Positions 47,918 through 59,616 of a stretch of DNA of 64,000 nucleotides are shown here, piece after piece. Source of the stretch: Fomes fomentarius (Eukaryota; Basidiomycota; Agaricomycetes; Polyporales; Polyporaceae); contig JABYQN010000003.1 in the NCBI GenBank assembly GCA_022606135.1, positions 2,604,001-2,668,000 on the forward strand, in the 5' to 3' direction. Numbering within the stretch: the stretch's first letter is position 1; every line of letters starts with the position of its first letter. The notes under the pieces are model-generated. The model ran no database searches and was not told where the DNA came from. It was given only the letters and a program-made list of their open reading frames with translations. The translations under genes were made by a program, and so were the position numbers.

Positions 47918-50900
47918 TCACGTGGAAGCCATCACCACAAAGACGAACGCAACCGCGCCCACCGCAACCGCGAGCGCACCCCGGCCTCCGACTAGTGCTG
48001 TGGCCGCCGCCGCCGCCGCATCGTTGCGCTTCACGACGTGCAGGTCGCGGCCTGCATTTGCATTTGTCGCCTGGGGCAAAAGAACGGTAGCAGTAGCCGT
48101 CGCCGTCGCGATGAACCTGTCCCACGCCGCGACCGTCGCTGCGGGGTACGTAACCGTCGAGGTCGTCGAGATCGAGCCGACGAAGATGCCCTCCTGGCCG
48201 CGGATGGCGTCGACGGCGAGCGACAGGTCTTCTCCGCCCTCGACGGTCACCGCGCCGTCGACTGCTGTCGTGACGAGCCCGAGCAGGCTGTTGCCGAAAA
48301 TGAACTCGCGGAAGAGAGCGAGGCCCTGTAAGCGTGCGGGGGCTCGTGTGAGTTACTGCGCTGTGCATGGCATAGAGAGGGCACTCACGCGGGACGGGGC
48401 GTTGTATGGGATGAGGTGGCCAGCGCCTTGGACGAGGACGTACGTCCAGTTACGCTCTTGGTGCACCACGCCGGCGTGCAGCCCTTCGTCATCTGTCCAC
48501 GGGGTCGCTGGGCGGCGCGTGAAACCTTGGATACCGCCGAAGGTGGTGTTCTGTCGGGCTTATCAGCACAAGCGCAGCCGATGATTCGCCCGCAACGCAT
48601 ACCTGGATGACGACTAGAAGACAGGTTATTAATCATGCTCGCAATGGTACAGCGAAAGAAGCGCACCTTCAGTGCCTCGATGCGCCACAAGCGAGTCATC
48701 GTTACCAGCGTAAAGCGCGATAGAAACGCCGTGTGCGGACATATTCGCCGCCAGTTCGTCCAAGAACGCCATCGGCCTTAACAAAGCGGTCAGCTTCCAG
48801 TACACCAGCCACTATGATGTCAGTCGACTCACTCAACACCTACGAAGGAGAGAGAAGTGAGGCTCGGAACTACTGCGGAGATCTGTGAAGTGGCTTACTA
48901 GGGTCGTTGCCGTTCACGGGGTCGCCCAAGAAGGGATAGGAAAAGAAGCCGGACCACTGCTTGCTCGTTGGGGCATGCAATGCAGCACGAGTGCGGGGAT
49001 CTGGAGGTGATACATCTCAGCGGCAGGCCAAACCAGTATCCCCGAGGGAAGGTAAGTCACCATTGAAGAAGCCACTGCCGTCAATGGGGAACTCCGGGTT
49101 CAATGCGTCGGGGACTTGATACACCTGCGGAGGAAGAAAGCAATGTGGGTCAAGACGATGATCGTGCGAAGCCTGGCATGGTCTCCACGTACATCAAATC
49201 CGTCAAGCGTCAGCGAGTTACCAACGATGTCTACCAGCCGCCAGTCGCCAGAAAACGTGAGCAACCCATCTCTAGAAAGCGGGCGTCCATGCAGATAGAC
49301 TTACTCCATGGAGCCGAGAAGTTCATCGCATAGTCGATAAGCTCGTCGTATATAAAGCACCCGTACCACGGGTCGAGGGTGCCATTCGCCCGCTGGCTCA
49401 GGTCGCGCTTCGCAACCGCGCCCGCACCTTCTTCGGCGCGCTTGCTCGCCTTGGTTGGCGCGGCAAAGGCGAATCGCGAGAGCGTCTTACGGAAGAACTC
49501 ACGCTTCGCCGACAATGCCTGGAATTCGCTCCGGTGCGGATCCGACGGGTCCACGCTCCGCAGCGTCGGGAACTTGCCGTTTTGCGGGTACGTCAGGTTC
49601 AAGTCGTAGCCACACAAATGTTCTCTGACAGTCGCCGATCATCAGCACCATGCCACAGAGCGTTGACAGCTGGATCGGGTGCTCGGCACTCACTGTTCTT
49701 TGAAGAACTCGTACACCTCGGGGTCGTAACCGATCAGCTGGGGATACGTCTCGATCGTCGTTAGCTACACCGAGGTCGACGTCAGTCGATGAAAACTGCG
49801 ACGCTGGGCCACATTCGGGACTAGACCCACCGTAGGCACGTATTGGAACGTGAGGGTTGAGCCGACGGTGCCATCTCCGATCGCAAACTTCGCGATGTTT
49901 ACCGGGGGTTGGTCAGCCCGAAGTAAGCCTTCATGATGTACGGCTGTCCCCATTGGTTAGCTTGCTGCACTCCGACTCGGACGCAATACCCGGAAGGTGC
50001 TCACAATATAGGTTCCGGAGTAACTTTCTCCAGTCAAGTACAAGGGACGCTTTGCGAGGCTTGGGAACACCTTAACGAGGTTCTCCAAAAAGCCCATCTA
50101 GCCCGCGATAACGTTGAGTCAGTCAGCCAACCAATGTCATCGTCATCATCACTGCCAAGCAAGCGTGCTCACAAAGTCTCGGCCGACTTCATCTTCGTCG
50201 AGTACTGGGAAGAACGGGTGAGCACCGGCAGCGGTAATCAACGGAGAAGCCGCGTACCATATCCCGTTGTGTCGGCAGTGGACCATCCGGTGCCGCTGGG
50301 GAGAACGTCAGCGCCAACTCCGCGCAAGCAGAGCAGTTTTCCGTGCTTACACAGGTTGGTCAATCCAAATGTAGTCTGCGACGTGGTCGAAGCTGAATTG
50401 ATTCTCGAACGGCAGGCCCTGGGCGTCCAAATGAATGGGTCCGTTCTGCACCACCCGACATCAGCGCTGCTGCGGAGTAACCGACAGACGAGACACGACC
50501 AACCTCATATGCGAACCCGAGCAGACTCGACGAGCCAGGGCTATTAATATCGGAAAGATGGGCAATGTCAGGGACCGGAGCACAAGCCGTGAGGAGCCTG
50601 GTTCCGCGTGAAACCGGTGCTTACCCTCCGTTCAGCCAGATCCCCCAGGGCACGTCGGAGCGATCGTTCGCGCCCGCAGAGAGGGAACCGTTTTCCTGCT
50701 CCCATGCCCAGAAGAACAGTGTGTTGTTGGGATGACCAGGTCTGTTCACTGGAATGTTTCCAGCAAAGCTACGAGACGGTGACCAAGTGACGTTGGGCAA
50801 TGGGTCGGTGACCTCGAAGTCTGTGGAAAAACATGGAATGAGCGGGAAGGGACGTAAAAAGATGTCGGTAGCCATACATGACTGCCACTCGGGGCTAAAG

Positions 50901-51013
50901 TCACCGTCTGGCTTGCCGGGGTAGTCGTGAGGGAAGGTGCTCGGTGTAGGCGGGAGCCTGGCATCGACTAGCGAAGCGACAAGCGCAACGACCAGAAATG
51001 AGGTTCCCAGCAT
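47918..51013 (-). CDS. Secreted serine carboxypeptidase S10 with GPI-type C-terminus (apparent 1-base frameshift)
   Basis: Multi-exon gene from ATG 51013 (exons 51013-50878, 50820-50625 and further). Signal peptide MLGTSFLVVALVASLVDA; then EVTDPLPNVTWSPSRSFAGN, WGIWLNGGPGSSSLLG, IDQPVGTGWS, the nucleophile GESYSGTY, the acid in LYAGNDDSLV and His in GAGHLIPY. The final exon ends in a hydrophobic stretch (GALAVAVGAVAFVFVVMAST) after a small-residue region, a GPI-attachment pattern. Family knowledge: releases C-terminal residues from peptides at acid pH; wall-bound or secreted. In the exon at 49953-49813 the expected NPPVNIAKF needs six C, but only five are present (49903-49907 on the plus strand as G), so the frame breaks. 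All other exons are intact, so an assembly error is likelier than a true pseudogene. Confidence 0.87.
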
Positions 51014-52356
51014 GGTGTAGAAGGGACGTGGGGGTGAGTGGAGTCGAGACACCTGGCTAGATGGAGCGGCGAGGGTCGAGTATTTATACGGTGGTCAGCC
51101 TCCAGATTGGGCGATGGTGATATGGTAAGTATGTAGATTGTGCCCGCCTCCGTACCTGGAAGAAGGTTTGATCGTTTGCCGGGCGGGTAGCGGATGATGG
51201 GATGCCTGGAATTTCGCAGACATTCTCTACAATAGTGATGCTTGACGACCGGTCGGGAAGCTCGTTGGGACACATTTCGGACCCCGGTGGTCATATTCTC
51301 ATGCAATTGTCATATACACACGCGCATCTCCCGGTCGTCGGTACAGCTGGGGAAGCCTGTGAACCTGTATTAGGCTTGTCATTGCACGGCACGCCCATGG
51401 AAATCGAGGACACGGAATGGTGATTGACATAAGTGAACATCATCGCGCGTAGTACCCGGCGGGGACGGGCTATACAGGGTGCATAGGCGCTCGGAGGCGT
51501 GCTGGAACTGTATCCGATCTGCGACGTCCGGACTCGGTGAGTGATATTATGGAGGCCTGGCTATTGGGTTTGCAATAATGTTTCGCGTCTGGGAAGGCCT
51601 AAGCGCATATACATGCAACGCACCGCTTTCGACGATACGCAATGGCTATCGAGGCCCTGGATGGAATTCCCAAGACTAGTGGCTGAAGAGTTAGATTCCC
51701 TGGCTTGCACCCGAACCGCTGGGCTCCGCATGGGCGTGAAGCTGGTAGAGTCAAAATGGCTTGGGAGGCTGCATGCTATTGTTATGTATTTGGTGAACAT
51801 GGACCGAGAAGTAGTTGGATGTGTGTAGCGCTGATTCAGCCAGACGCGCGAAAGCCTGAAGTAAGTGCACGAGACAGTCGGAAAGCGGAAGAGGAGAGGA
51901 TCTTGGCATGAATCGTGTGCGTGTGCCATTCCTAGGATGCCGTAGAGGTGGCAGATCTGTACAAACACCCGGCAAATAAAGTGTCCCAACTTCGCACTCA
52001 CCAATTCCAACTTGACAGTTACCGATACCGTGGGCACCTCGGCATGATTGCTATCAATGGCCCGAGACACTCTAGTATCAAAATAGCGGTTGAAGCTGCA
52101 AAATACAAACTCCCAGCGCGGTGTTGTTAGGATCGTGGTGGTCGAGCAAAGAGGTGACGACTACCGTCACGAATGGAGCAGGCGCTAAGCCTTGTAACAA
52201 CGATAAGATAAGATTTAGACGAGAGGGTTGAAACGTTGAGCTCTGAGATCTGAGTCTGCAGGCTTGTCTTTCTTCTACTATCTCACCCTCCCTCCCACCC
52301 AGCTCGCTACAGAAAGCTCGACACGGAAAACTCCTACGTTACAGCGCGCTGGATCA
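51014..52356. other. Intergenic, divergent promoters
   Basis: Between the carboxypeptidase (minus) and MED4 (plus) starts. No gene supported; a cluster of short open frames at 51540-52070 lacks splice support. Confidence 0.45.
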
Positions 52357-53992
52357 ATGTCGTTCCCAAGCCTCGCGGGGTCTTCGTCGTCCCAGACTCT
52401 CTCGCAGTCCATGTTGGACCAAACTGGTTATTCCCAGCAATACGGTTCCCACTACGACCCTGGCCTGCCATCGGCATCCATGTCCGAGATCCTGCTGGAA
52501 CCTCTGGCGCGACTTGAAACGCTCTCGCACACGCTGTTCCAGTCGCTCGGGCCTCCAGCAGCCCGCCCGCCGCCTCCGCCATCAGTCTCGGAGCTTCTCG
52601 CGGTAGATGCGCAGCTGGCAGCCGCCGTGCAGCTCGCCGGTGCACATCAGGTAAAACAACGCCGAATAGAACATCTGAAGGACGAGGTACTCGATCTTGA
52701 CCGCCGGTGGCGCGAGATCGTGCGGGCATTGGACGAGGGCAGAAGGGAACTCGACGCCATTGTGCGCGAAGGGGAAGAACGCATCAAGTCTATCGAAGAG
52801 GCAAAGGCTGGTAAGTGGTGCCACAGTCCCCTTGGAATGTCTCCGAGGACACTCTTTTACGCAAGCTCTCGAACGTCTCGAACATCGGATGTGGAGAGCA
52901 GACCGTTCCTACATTTCTGATACTGTCATGCCCGTGTTTCTCGTATAGCTGCATGCATACTCGGCAGATGTCAATTACTGATAGCCCCGAGAAGAAGTCA
53001 TGGCTATACGATATGCACTCTTGCCAGTATGGAAGGTGTTGTGTTTTGAACTCGTCCAGCTGCTTGATGATTGTGTCAAGGATGCTGTGGCTAGGTGCCG
53101 TATTTGTAACGGAGTCCCACTCCTGACAAAGGAAGCCGTGGCCAGACACTGTTTCCCCGGCCTCGGGCCACATGCAAGCACTCATCGTCACCCACGATGG
53201 ATCAAATCCCGACCGTCCGAGTTCCATACGAGTTCCATACACCGCTCGAAGCTCGCTGCTGACATTGGCCCCGCTCTGCCCGGGGCCATATTTGTTGCTC
53301 GTTGTATCTGGAGTACGTGCATCCTATATGCTTGCCTCTTTTGGCCTCCTGGGGGTTCTCCACGAGCCGCCGGCCATTGTGAGGAGAAGAAGAAGCAGCA
53401 CAGACCACGTTGCTCGCTGCGTGCATTCCAACTCAAAACAGCTACTGCCCGCTTCTCCCTTCTGCGCCTGGCCCGCACACACACACAGACACCTCACGCT
53501 TACACCCACGCCCCCTGTCATCCGCAGCCGCAATCCCGTACCCCGAACTGCTCGCGTACGCCCAAAGCCTGTCCGCATTCACCTCCGCGCCGCCAAACAT
53601 GCCCGACCTTGCCCCGGGCCAGCCGCCCCCGCCGCTGTTCTTCCCCCCTTCCCGAACGAAGAAAAGATGCGGCGGGGCCACATGAGCGACGAGGCGCCGC
53701 TCGGCATCCTGGGCGAGACGCACTCTGTTGGGAAGCGTGAGTCTCTCCCGCTTCCGTCCCTCCCCCCCCGCGCCCCCCACCATGTTCCCAATCCGGCACC
53801 CTTCCCCTCCGAAGCCCGCGGCGGCACTAATGCGCCATCTCTCTCCTGCTTTCCCTTTTTGCAGCCCCGACCGTGTCTCCGACGGTCGAGCTTCCGACGC
53901 ACCCCGGTGCGAACCCCTACCGCCCAGACTTCCGCCCGCCCCAGCAGCAGGCCTTCTTCGACCTCGATCTCGACCTCAACCCGGATTTGTGA
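52357..53992 (+). CDS. MED4: Mediator complex subunit 4 (apparent 1-base frameshift)
   Basis: Exons 52357-52810, 53528-53736 and 53865-53992. Residues about 40-150 form the coiled-coil MED4 core (EILLEPLARLETLSHTLFQS, KQRRIEHLKDEVLDLDRRWR, EGEERIKSIEEAK). Exon 2 carries the conserved IPYPELLAYAQSLSAFTSAP and PPFPNEEKMRRGHM. Family knowledge: MED4 is part of the Mediator middle module linking activators to RNA polymerase II. In exon 2, LFFPPFPNEEK needs seven C where the sequence has six (53643-53648), so the frame shifts in the middle of a conserved motif; probably a sequencing or assembly error. Intron 1 is 717 bases, an order of magnitude longer than the local norm, with a 150-codon antisense open frame. 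Convergent with the ZZ-domain gene. Confidence 0.88.
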
Positions 53993-54209
53993 GCCTTATT
54001 ATAGGCTGCGCATTCCTGACAGCGTGCTCCGTCTTCTGCCGTGATACGGCAGTGCATGTAGCACAACATAGATATAGAATGACTAACGTGATACATCGGG
54101 GGTTGTACGATTGGCAGAAACACAGAGCAGGGACGAAAGCAATACATCATAAGCTACGGCGTCTTGGCGCTGAGGAAAATATAAGGTCATGGGTACCGTC
54201 TTGGTATCT

Positions 54210-57200
54210 TTACGAATTATACACTGAGAACGGAATAAGTGGCGGACTGCGCGACGGATCTTCCTCGTTCATGAACCGTCTAGAACGGATGAGCACCATG
54301 CGAGGCCAACCACATGAACGTAAGCAAGGAGTCCCCAAAAGAACCGTACCGACCCTGGAGAGAGCACGTACCGGAATATCTGCATGTTGACGTCAGACTT
54401 GAACACTACAAACAAATGTGTGTTGTTGTGCGTGTCGACCTCGGCGCAGCTGTCGCATAGATCCGTCGGGCAGTACGCGCAATGGAACCACTCTCCGGAG
54501 ATATGCAGCATGCACCGGTCGCACACCGCGAACGGGTGAGTCAGCACACGAAGGTACTCTGCATCACCATAGCCCGGGGGCGAGCACGATGAATCACGAA
54601 TCACGTCGTCAGTGCTAAGCCTCGAGCGTCGAGCGAGGCGCAGACGAGCGAGACTTACCCTTCGGGTTAGACAGATTGACGGCACCATTCGGCGGGCCAG
54701 CGGGCTTCTTGTACCTGCAGCGCATAATTCATTGTTCATCGTCAGCTACATCAGTTTTACACCGGCCGACATCGGTCTGGAGGGAACGTACAGCTTCGGT
54801 AATGGCGGCTGCAGAATGAGCGGCTGGTCGACGGGCTTCGGCAGCTTGAAGAAGACGTGCCATGGGTCGTGCAGCGCGTACGACCGCGTCTCGCACCGTT
54901 CACACTAGCGGGAGTGGCATGCCCACTGTTAGCCAGAGAGCCAGGGATGTGCGGAGAGCGGGCAGCAATAGATTTTACGTACCAAGCTGACGGACTTCGG
55001 ATACGACGGGCAGTTGGCGCACTGGTACCGCACACCGAGAATTGGCTGCGGGATAGATGGGACGTGAGCGAGGTATGGAGGCGAGGTAGCGAACGGCGAG
55101 CGGTGGCGCCACACGTACCTGCGCGCATGCATCACAGGCCATCTTGTGGTCACTTACGACAGCAGCGGGGGCGGCTGTTCCGAGGACAGTGTGCGAGTAC
55201 GAGGACCCCAACGAGTTCCGGCGCGGACGACCGTTTGTGCCGTCTGCTTGTGCGTATCGCGCGTCGCGTCCAGTCCACAACCGTATGGCCAACTGACTAG
55301 TCGAATGGAGGTCGGTGGTTGACATCGGGTGGGGAATCTACGTCCGGAGCTATGTATCAGCGCGCGCCGGGCACAGAAGAGCACGGGCTCGGACGGCTCG
55401 GACGTACCTTTATCATAATATGTGAAGAGACATGGCCGCCGTCATCCGAGTCGAGGTTCCCAGGTAAGCCCGCCGCATCGCAGTTGGAGCAGATGTCTAC
55501 GTTCTCGCATATGGCGCAGTGGAAGCGCGCACCGACGATCTCTTGCATACAGCTGCGGGCGAGAATGAGCGATCGAAAGGGGTTCATATTATGTAAACGG
55601 ACGTACTGTGCACACCGAACGCCGATGTGCGTCATCGCTGAGTCAAATTATAACGTGGGTGAGCGTTGAATAGAGACTACCACATTCTTCATGACAATTG
55701 CATATACGCGACTTACATGACTCCTCTAAAGAGCCGTTCTGATTGGAGATGTCCGCGTGGGCGGTACTCGATGAATTGGAACTACTCGGCTTGTCCGGCA
55801 CGGCGAGGAATGCGTGTGCGGGATGCACCTCGTATACTTGTCTGCAACGAGAACACGTATATCAACCTCTACATAACACACTGCGGAGGAACGTTGCGGA
55901 GCATACCTATAACATGCCCGGCATAAATTGAAGTCGTCGCACGACGCGCACTTGTACCGGTGGCTTGTGATGACCGTATTGCAGGTCGAGCAGTGGCAAA
56001 TTCCTTCCCCGCCTTGTTCTGTCATATCAATGTCAGCGTCACCGTAGACGTGTCCCCAGTACACATGATCATAGAGTAACTACGGCGACGCTGCGGCATA
56101 ATCTTGGATAGCCACAACACAGACGGGTGCATGGACGAATCGGGACAGTGCAATACTCACCAACATCTTCCCAGCCATTGCGCGTCCAACTCTTTTCGAT
56201 GTACGCATGGCGCAAGACACCCTTCTGACTCGGAGCGGTGCGCCGCCAGCGAGAAAGAGCGCGTTCCGCATCCTCGGGCGACGTCCCAGGCGCAGGAGAT
56301 GTGCCCGGAGGGGCGCTGAACTCGAGTGAATGCCGGACGCCGTAGGCCTGGACACAGTTTGAGCACAGTTCATAACCCGGCATTCTGGCTCCAAGAAGGG
56401 ACGACGCAATGGGACTCGACTGGGATGGAGAGGGAGGGACTGCGGGCAGGGGCTTGTATGACGGGGTGAGATGGACATTCAGAGTGCTTTCCGAGTTGGC
56501 TCGAGTGGGATGGTGCTCCGACGACCCAGAGCTCCCGCTTCCACTCCCCGAGTGCTGGCTCCCGATGATCGTTAGGGACGATGCCGAGGCAGCTGGCGAT
56601 GGACGCCACGGCGGGTACGAGTGCTCGCGGTGAATGTCGATTGCGCGGGTCTTCCCCTTGACATCATTCGGCCATTCTGGCTGCGATATGGGCTCGGGCG
56701 GCCTCTTCTCCCCGCAAGTCGAGCAGACGTACTTGATCATGTCGAGTGAAATTCCGCATTGAGAACAGGTGGTGGGATCTGGAGGAGTGCCGAGAGGAGA
56801 CTCCGGCCGAAGGAAGGAGAGTACTTCTGGAGGAATGTCTGGGTGGATGTAGCCTTCGCCGAGTTGTTGCTCCTCGATGCTCATGAACGGATTCGCAGGG
56901 ATAGACGAACGGTGCGGATGCGAGTACTGGGTCGCCTGCAAGGACGTATGTCGACTGACCATCGCCTTCTCCACTGAGTCCGCGAGGCTCGCCGCGTCAT
57001 TGACACCTGCACTCGCCTCCTCGTCGTATCCGTAATCGCGCCCGCTCTGCGACGGGGCAGATCCGCTACTTCCCGTGAGCGTGTACCTGTAGTTCCCGTG
57101 CTGATTCTTCTCCAACTCCAACGACAAGTTGTCCTCCAGGGAAAATTCGCTGACCGATGCCCCATCGCCGTTAAGGATAGGCAAGTGCGCGGTCTGCTCC

Positions 57201-58088
57201 CGCAGCCAATTCGCACCCCGCTCAGTCTGAAAGGTGGATGCGCCGTTCAAGTTACCGGGCGAGAGTCCAAGCCGCTCCTCCTCCAGCTTAAGACGCGCGA
57301 AGACCGAGGATGGGTCCTCAGAATGGCGTGCGAGTGTGTTGTCGGACAAGAAGGGATCCCTCTCCGCTCGGGAGCTGGACGTGCGTGGGGCACTCGAGAG
57401 CGTATGGGTCTCCCAATGATCCTGGGGCTGAATAAGGGGTTCACGACTGGGACCGGCGACGATTGTCTTCGAACCTTCGGCGCGGTAGGGTTCGTACTTG
57501 GAACCGACATCCTTGGAACTCACCGTGATGGCGTCATCTTCTACCTCGCGCGGCTCGGACGAGTACGACAGAGAGTATCCACTCCCATTCCGATTCTTAT
57601 ACTCCTCCAGGCTGACGAGCGAACCTGTGTCCGATAGACTGATGCCGTCATAGTCTACGACGACTTGAACGCGAAGGGTTATCTTGGACTTGCTAAAGCT
57701 CCGTCCAGAGAGGATAGATGCCGCAGATGAGAGAGGTGCGTCGTCGAGAGAAGTCGGATTGAAGTAATTGATAGCCTCGGTAAGCTCGACTTCGTTAGAG
57801 ATGAGGATGGTCTCCGAGTCGTCGTCGACATAGATGACGTTAAAGTGGGTACCGGCGAGACCGAAACATTTCTCGACCTGACTCACATTTGAGTAGATGG
57901 GATACTCAACCTGGATGATGACGCACTTGTCTCCGTAGATTGTCGTACGTGCAGGCTCGACATGAAGGGTACGAAATCTTCTTGCTTCCTCGCTCCTCAT
58001 GTGTGCATTTGACGACTAGCTGCTTGTCCGGACGAGGTTCAGATCTTCCGTAACTGGATCCGCCATAACTAGAACCTGCCACAGACAT
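54210..58088 (-). CDS. PB1 plus four ZZ zinc-finger protein (NBR1/p62-like)
   Basis: Exon 1 58088-57927 and exon 2 57877-56161 (63-base intron inside the PB1 domain), then about eight short exons to the stop at 54210. PB1: KQLVVKCTHEERGSKKISYP to VIYVDDDSETILISNEVELT, with the basic Lys and the acidic DDDSE cluster of both PB1 faces. Then about 450 mostly disordered residues with a CxxC pair set (CSQCGISLDMIKYVCSTCGE). ZZ fingers: CHCSTCNTVITSHRYKCASC, CAHCMQEIVGARFHCAIC, CDACAQPILGVRYQCANC, and CDRCMLHISGEWFHCAYC. The protein ends SPPLIPFSVYNS. GWEDV before the first ZZ could be an Atg8-binding LIR. Family knowledge: PB1/ZZ proteins such as NBR1 act as selective-autophagy receptors; this role is inferred. 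No four-tryptophan domain is seen. Confidence 0.87.
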
Positions 58089-59079
58089 TCAGAAGGGCCT
58101 GGTGAGCGGTGAGGTGAATCCCCAGTGGCTGCGCATGTGCACGGGCTGCGGAAGAGAGGCCGACTCATAATGACATTCCAAATCCGATCGACTTCGGATC
58201 TGCATTGCCAATTATGTAATTCAGGCGCTTCCATGACCAGGGCAAGATTCAATCGTTGCCTAGGTACATGGCCAATGACATGACGACTGTTCATGGACGC
58301 CGAGCGAGATTGACGAGAGAAGCAGCTTACAGACAGAAATTGACTGGGTAGTCGTGGTTGATCAACTTGCCGACTGTATGCGTTCCACTGTGCCATGGCC
58401 AGTGGGTCTGCGGATGAGTTTTTCACTGGTGCCCGTCCACGAAGAGCGCATTCAGGAGTAAGTCAAATGAGAGAGCATTTCAGGGAAAGGATATCGACGC
58501 AGGAATGGGGCTCATGGATGGTCGAGGGTCAGGATGTCGGACGGCAGGGCGACCGCTCGGTGCAGGTACTATGTACTTCACAGGAGAGCTCTTCGAGGTT
58601 TGACAAACAATGACGTACTCCCGATGTACGCATTTTTCCCGCTTTAGGGAATGGAACCTCGATACCTTTTGACACAACATAGCGCCACCATAAGTATTGA
58701 AGTAAGTACATACTCGGTTTGGTGCCACTGACGCGTTTAATGCCTGACGACACGTGATCGCGTTAGCCGAATAAGCCCCAAGTCCTACCGCTTTTCCTCC
58801 TCCTCAAGCTCTTCCGCCGTCAACGTTGCAATGTTGGGGGTCAGTAGGTTCTGCGGTACTGTTGATATTCCGTTCAACTTCTCAGTCGCCATATAGATGA
58901 TCGCTCCCTGATGGTCCGTGAGAACAATGGCATATGTTTAGCTGAGAACTGGTTGGCACCCTACGGAACGCCGCCGCGGGCATCCGACTCACTCTCGATA
59001 GTTTCAAGTTGAACTTTGAACACACTCTCCGAGTATCTCCTCAGACTTGGAGCGTCCTCGATTTGCAATACCTCCAACT
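58089..59079. other. Intergenic, divergent promoters, possible small exon
   Basis: Between the PB1/ZZ gene and the small plus-strand gene. Except for the small minus-strand open frame reported separately at 58789-58893, nothing is supported. Confidence 0.4.
58789..58893 (-). CDS. Possible short exon or micro-gene, unassigned
   Basis: ATG at 58893 to TAG at 58789 encodes a 34-residue peptide with sense-like composition (MATEKLNGISTVPQNLLTPN, ending AEELEEEEKR). The reading frame stays open about 13 codons further upstream (IVLTDHQGAIIY), suggesting it may be one exon of a larger gene. I could not join it in frame to the upstream segment ESVFKVQLETIES at 58990-59040. The stop TAG overlaps a GTAGGA donor-like site. 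No function recognised; could be chance. Confidence 0.25.
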
Positions 59080-59616
59080 ATGACCTCTATCCCCACATTC
59101 AGGCTTGTCACAGTCAACACCGCTCCAGAACGCGCAAAACGACTCATCGGGCGAGTCGTCGAAGATGTAAAGGAGAGATATACGATCGTACATGTTACCA
59201 ATGTAGAAAGTAGGTGCTCGACCCATCGAAAACCAATCCATGATCAGCGTGTCACTGGCAACTCATATCGTTCACCTTAGGCATCGAGAACGTGCAGCCT
59301 ACTCTGGAGAAGGAGAAGCCCGATGTCTTGGTACGTCCGATGGCTGTGTAGGACAACTCTGAATGAGCTCGACCTTGACATAAACTCATAGTTTACAGCG
59401 TCCATGTGGACCCCCGAGGAATCTCAGGTGACTTTAGACATAGCTCTAGTTGACGAACACCTCTACATCCCGATACAGCGTATCGTAGGAATCGCGAGAG
59501 AAACGGTACCAGAAATCAGGACGTTCAGTCTTCCCTACGGACTGCAGGTGGAGAACGGGCCCGATGCTGTAGTAGAGTATATCAAGGAGCATTTGCCCAC
59601 CATCTTAGGCTCGTGA
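59080..59616 (+). CDS. Small conserved fungal protein of unknown function
   Basis: Exons 59080-59209, 59281-59330, 59392-59427 and 59479-59616 keep frame; about 117 residues. Sequence begins MTSIPTFRLVTVNTAPERAK and contains IGRVVEDVKERYTIVHVTN, LFTASMWTPEESQ and IRTFSLPYGLQVENGPDAVV. The alternating beta-alpha pattern suggests a small Rossmann-like fold. I recall similar uncharacterised proteins in other Agaricomycetes but no function. The 51-base last intron (59428-59478) is in frame and open; if retained, 17 residues are added. Exon 3 is only 36 bases. Confidence 0.75.

Noticed and set aside
47427..48368. Long open frames on both strands around the carboxypeptidase 3' end
   Set aside because: Shadows of the carboxypeptidase last exon plus GAGACC-like low-complexity DNA.
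52108..52140. Possible fourth copy of the 65-base repeat (GTTGTTAGGATC)
   Set aside because: Match is limited to about 12 bases; flanks do not align.
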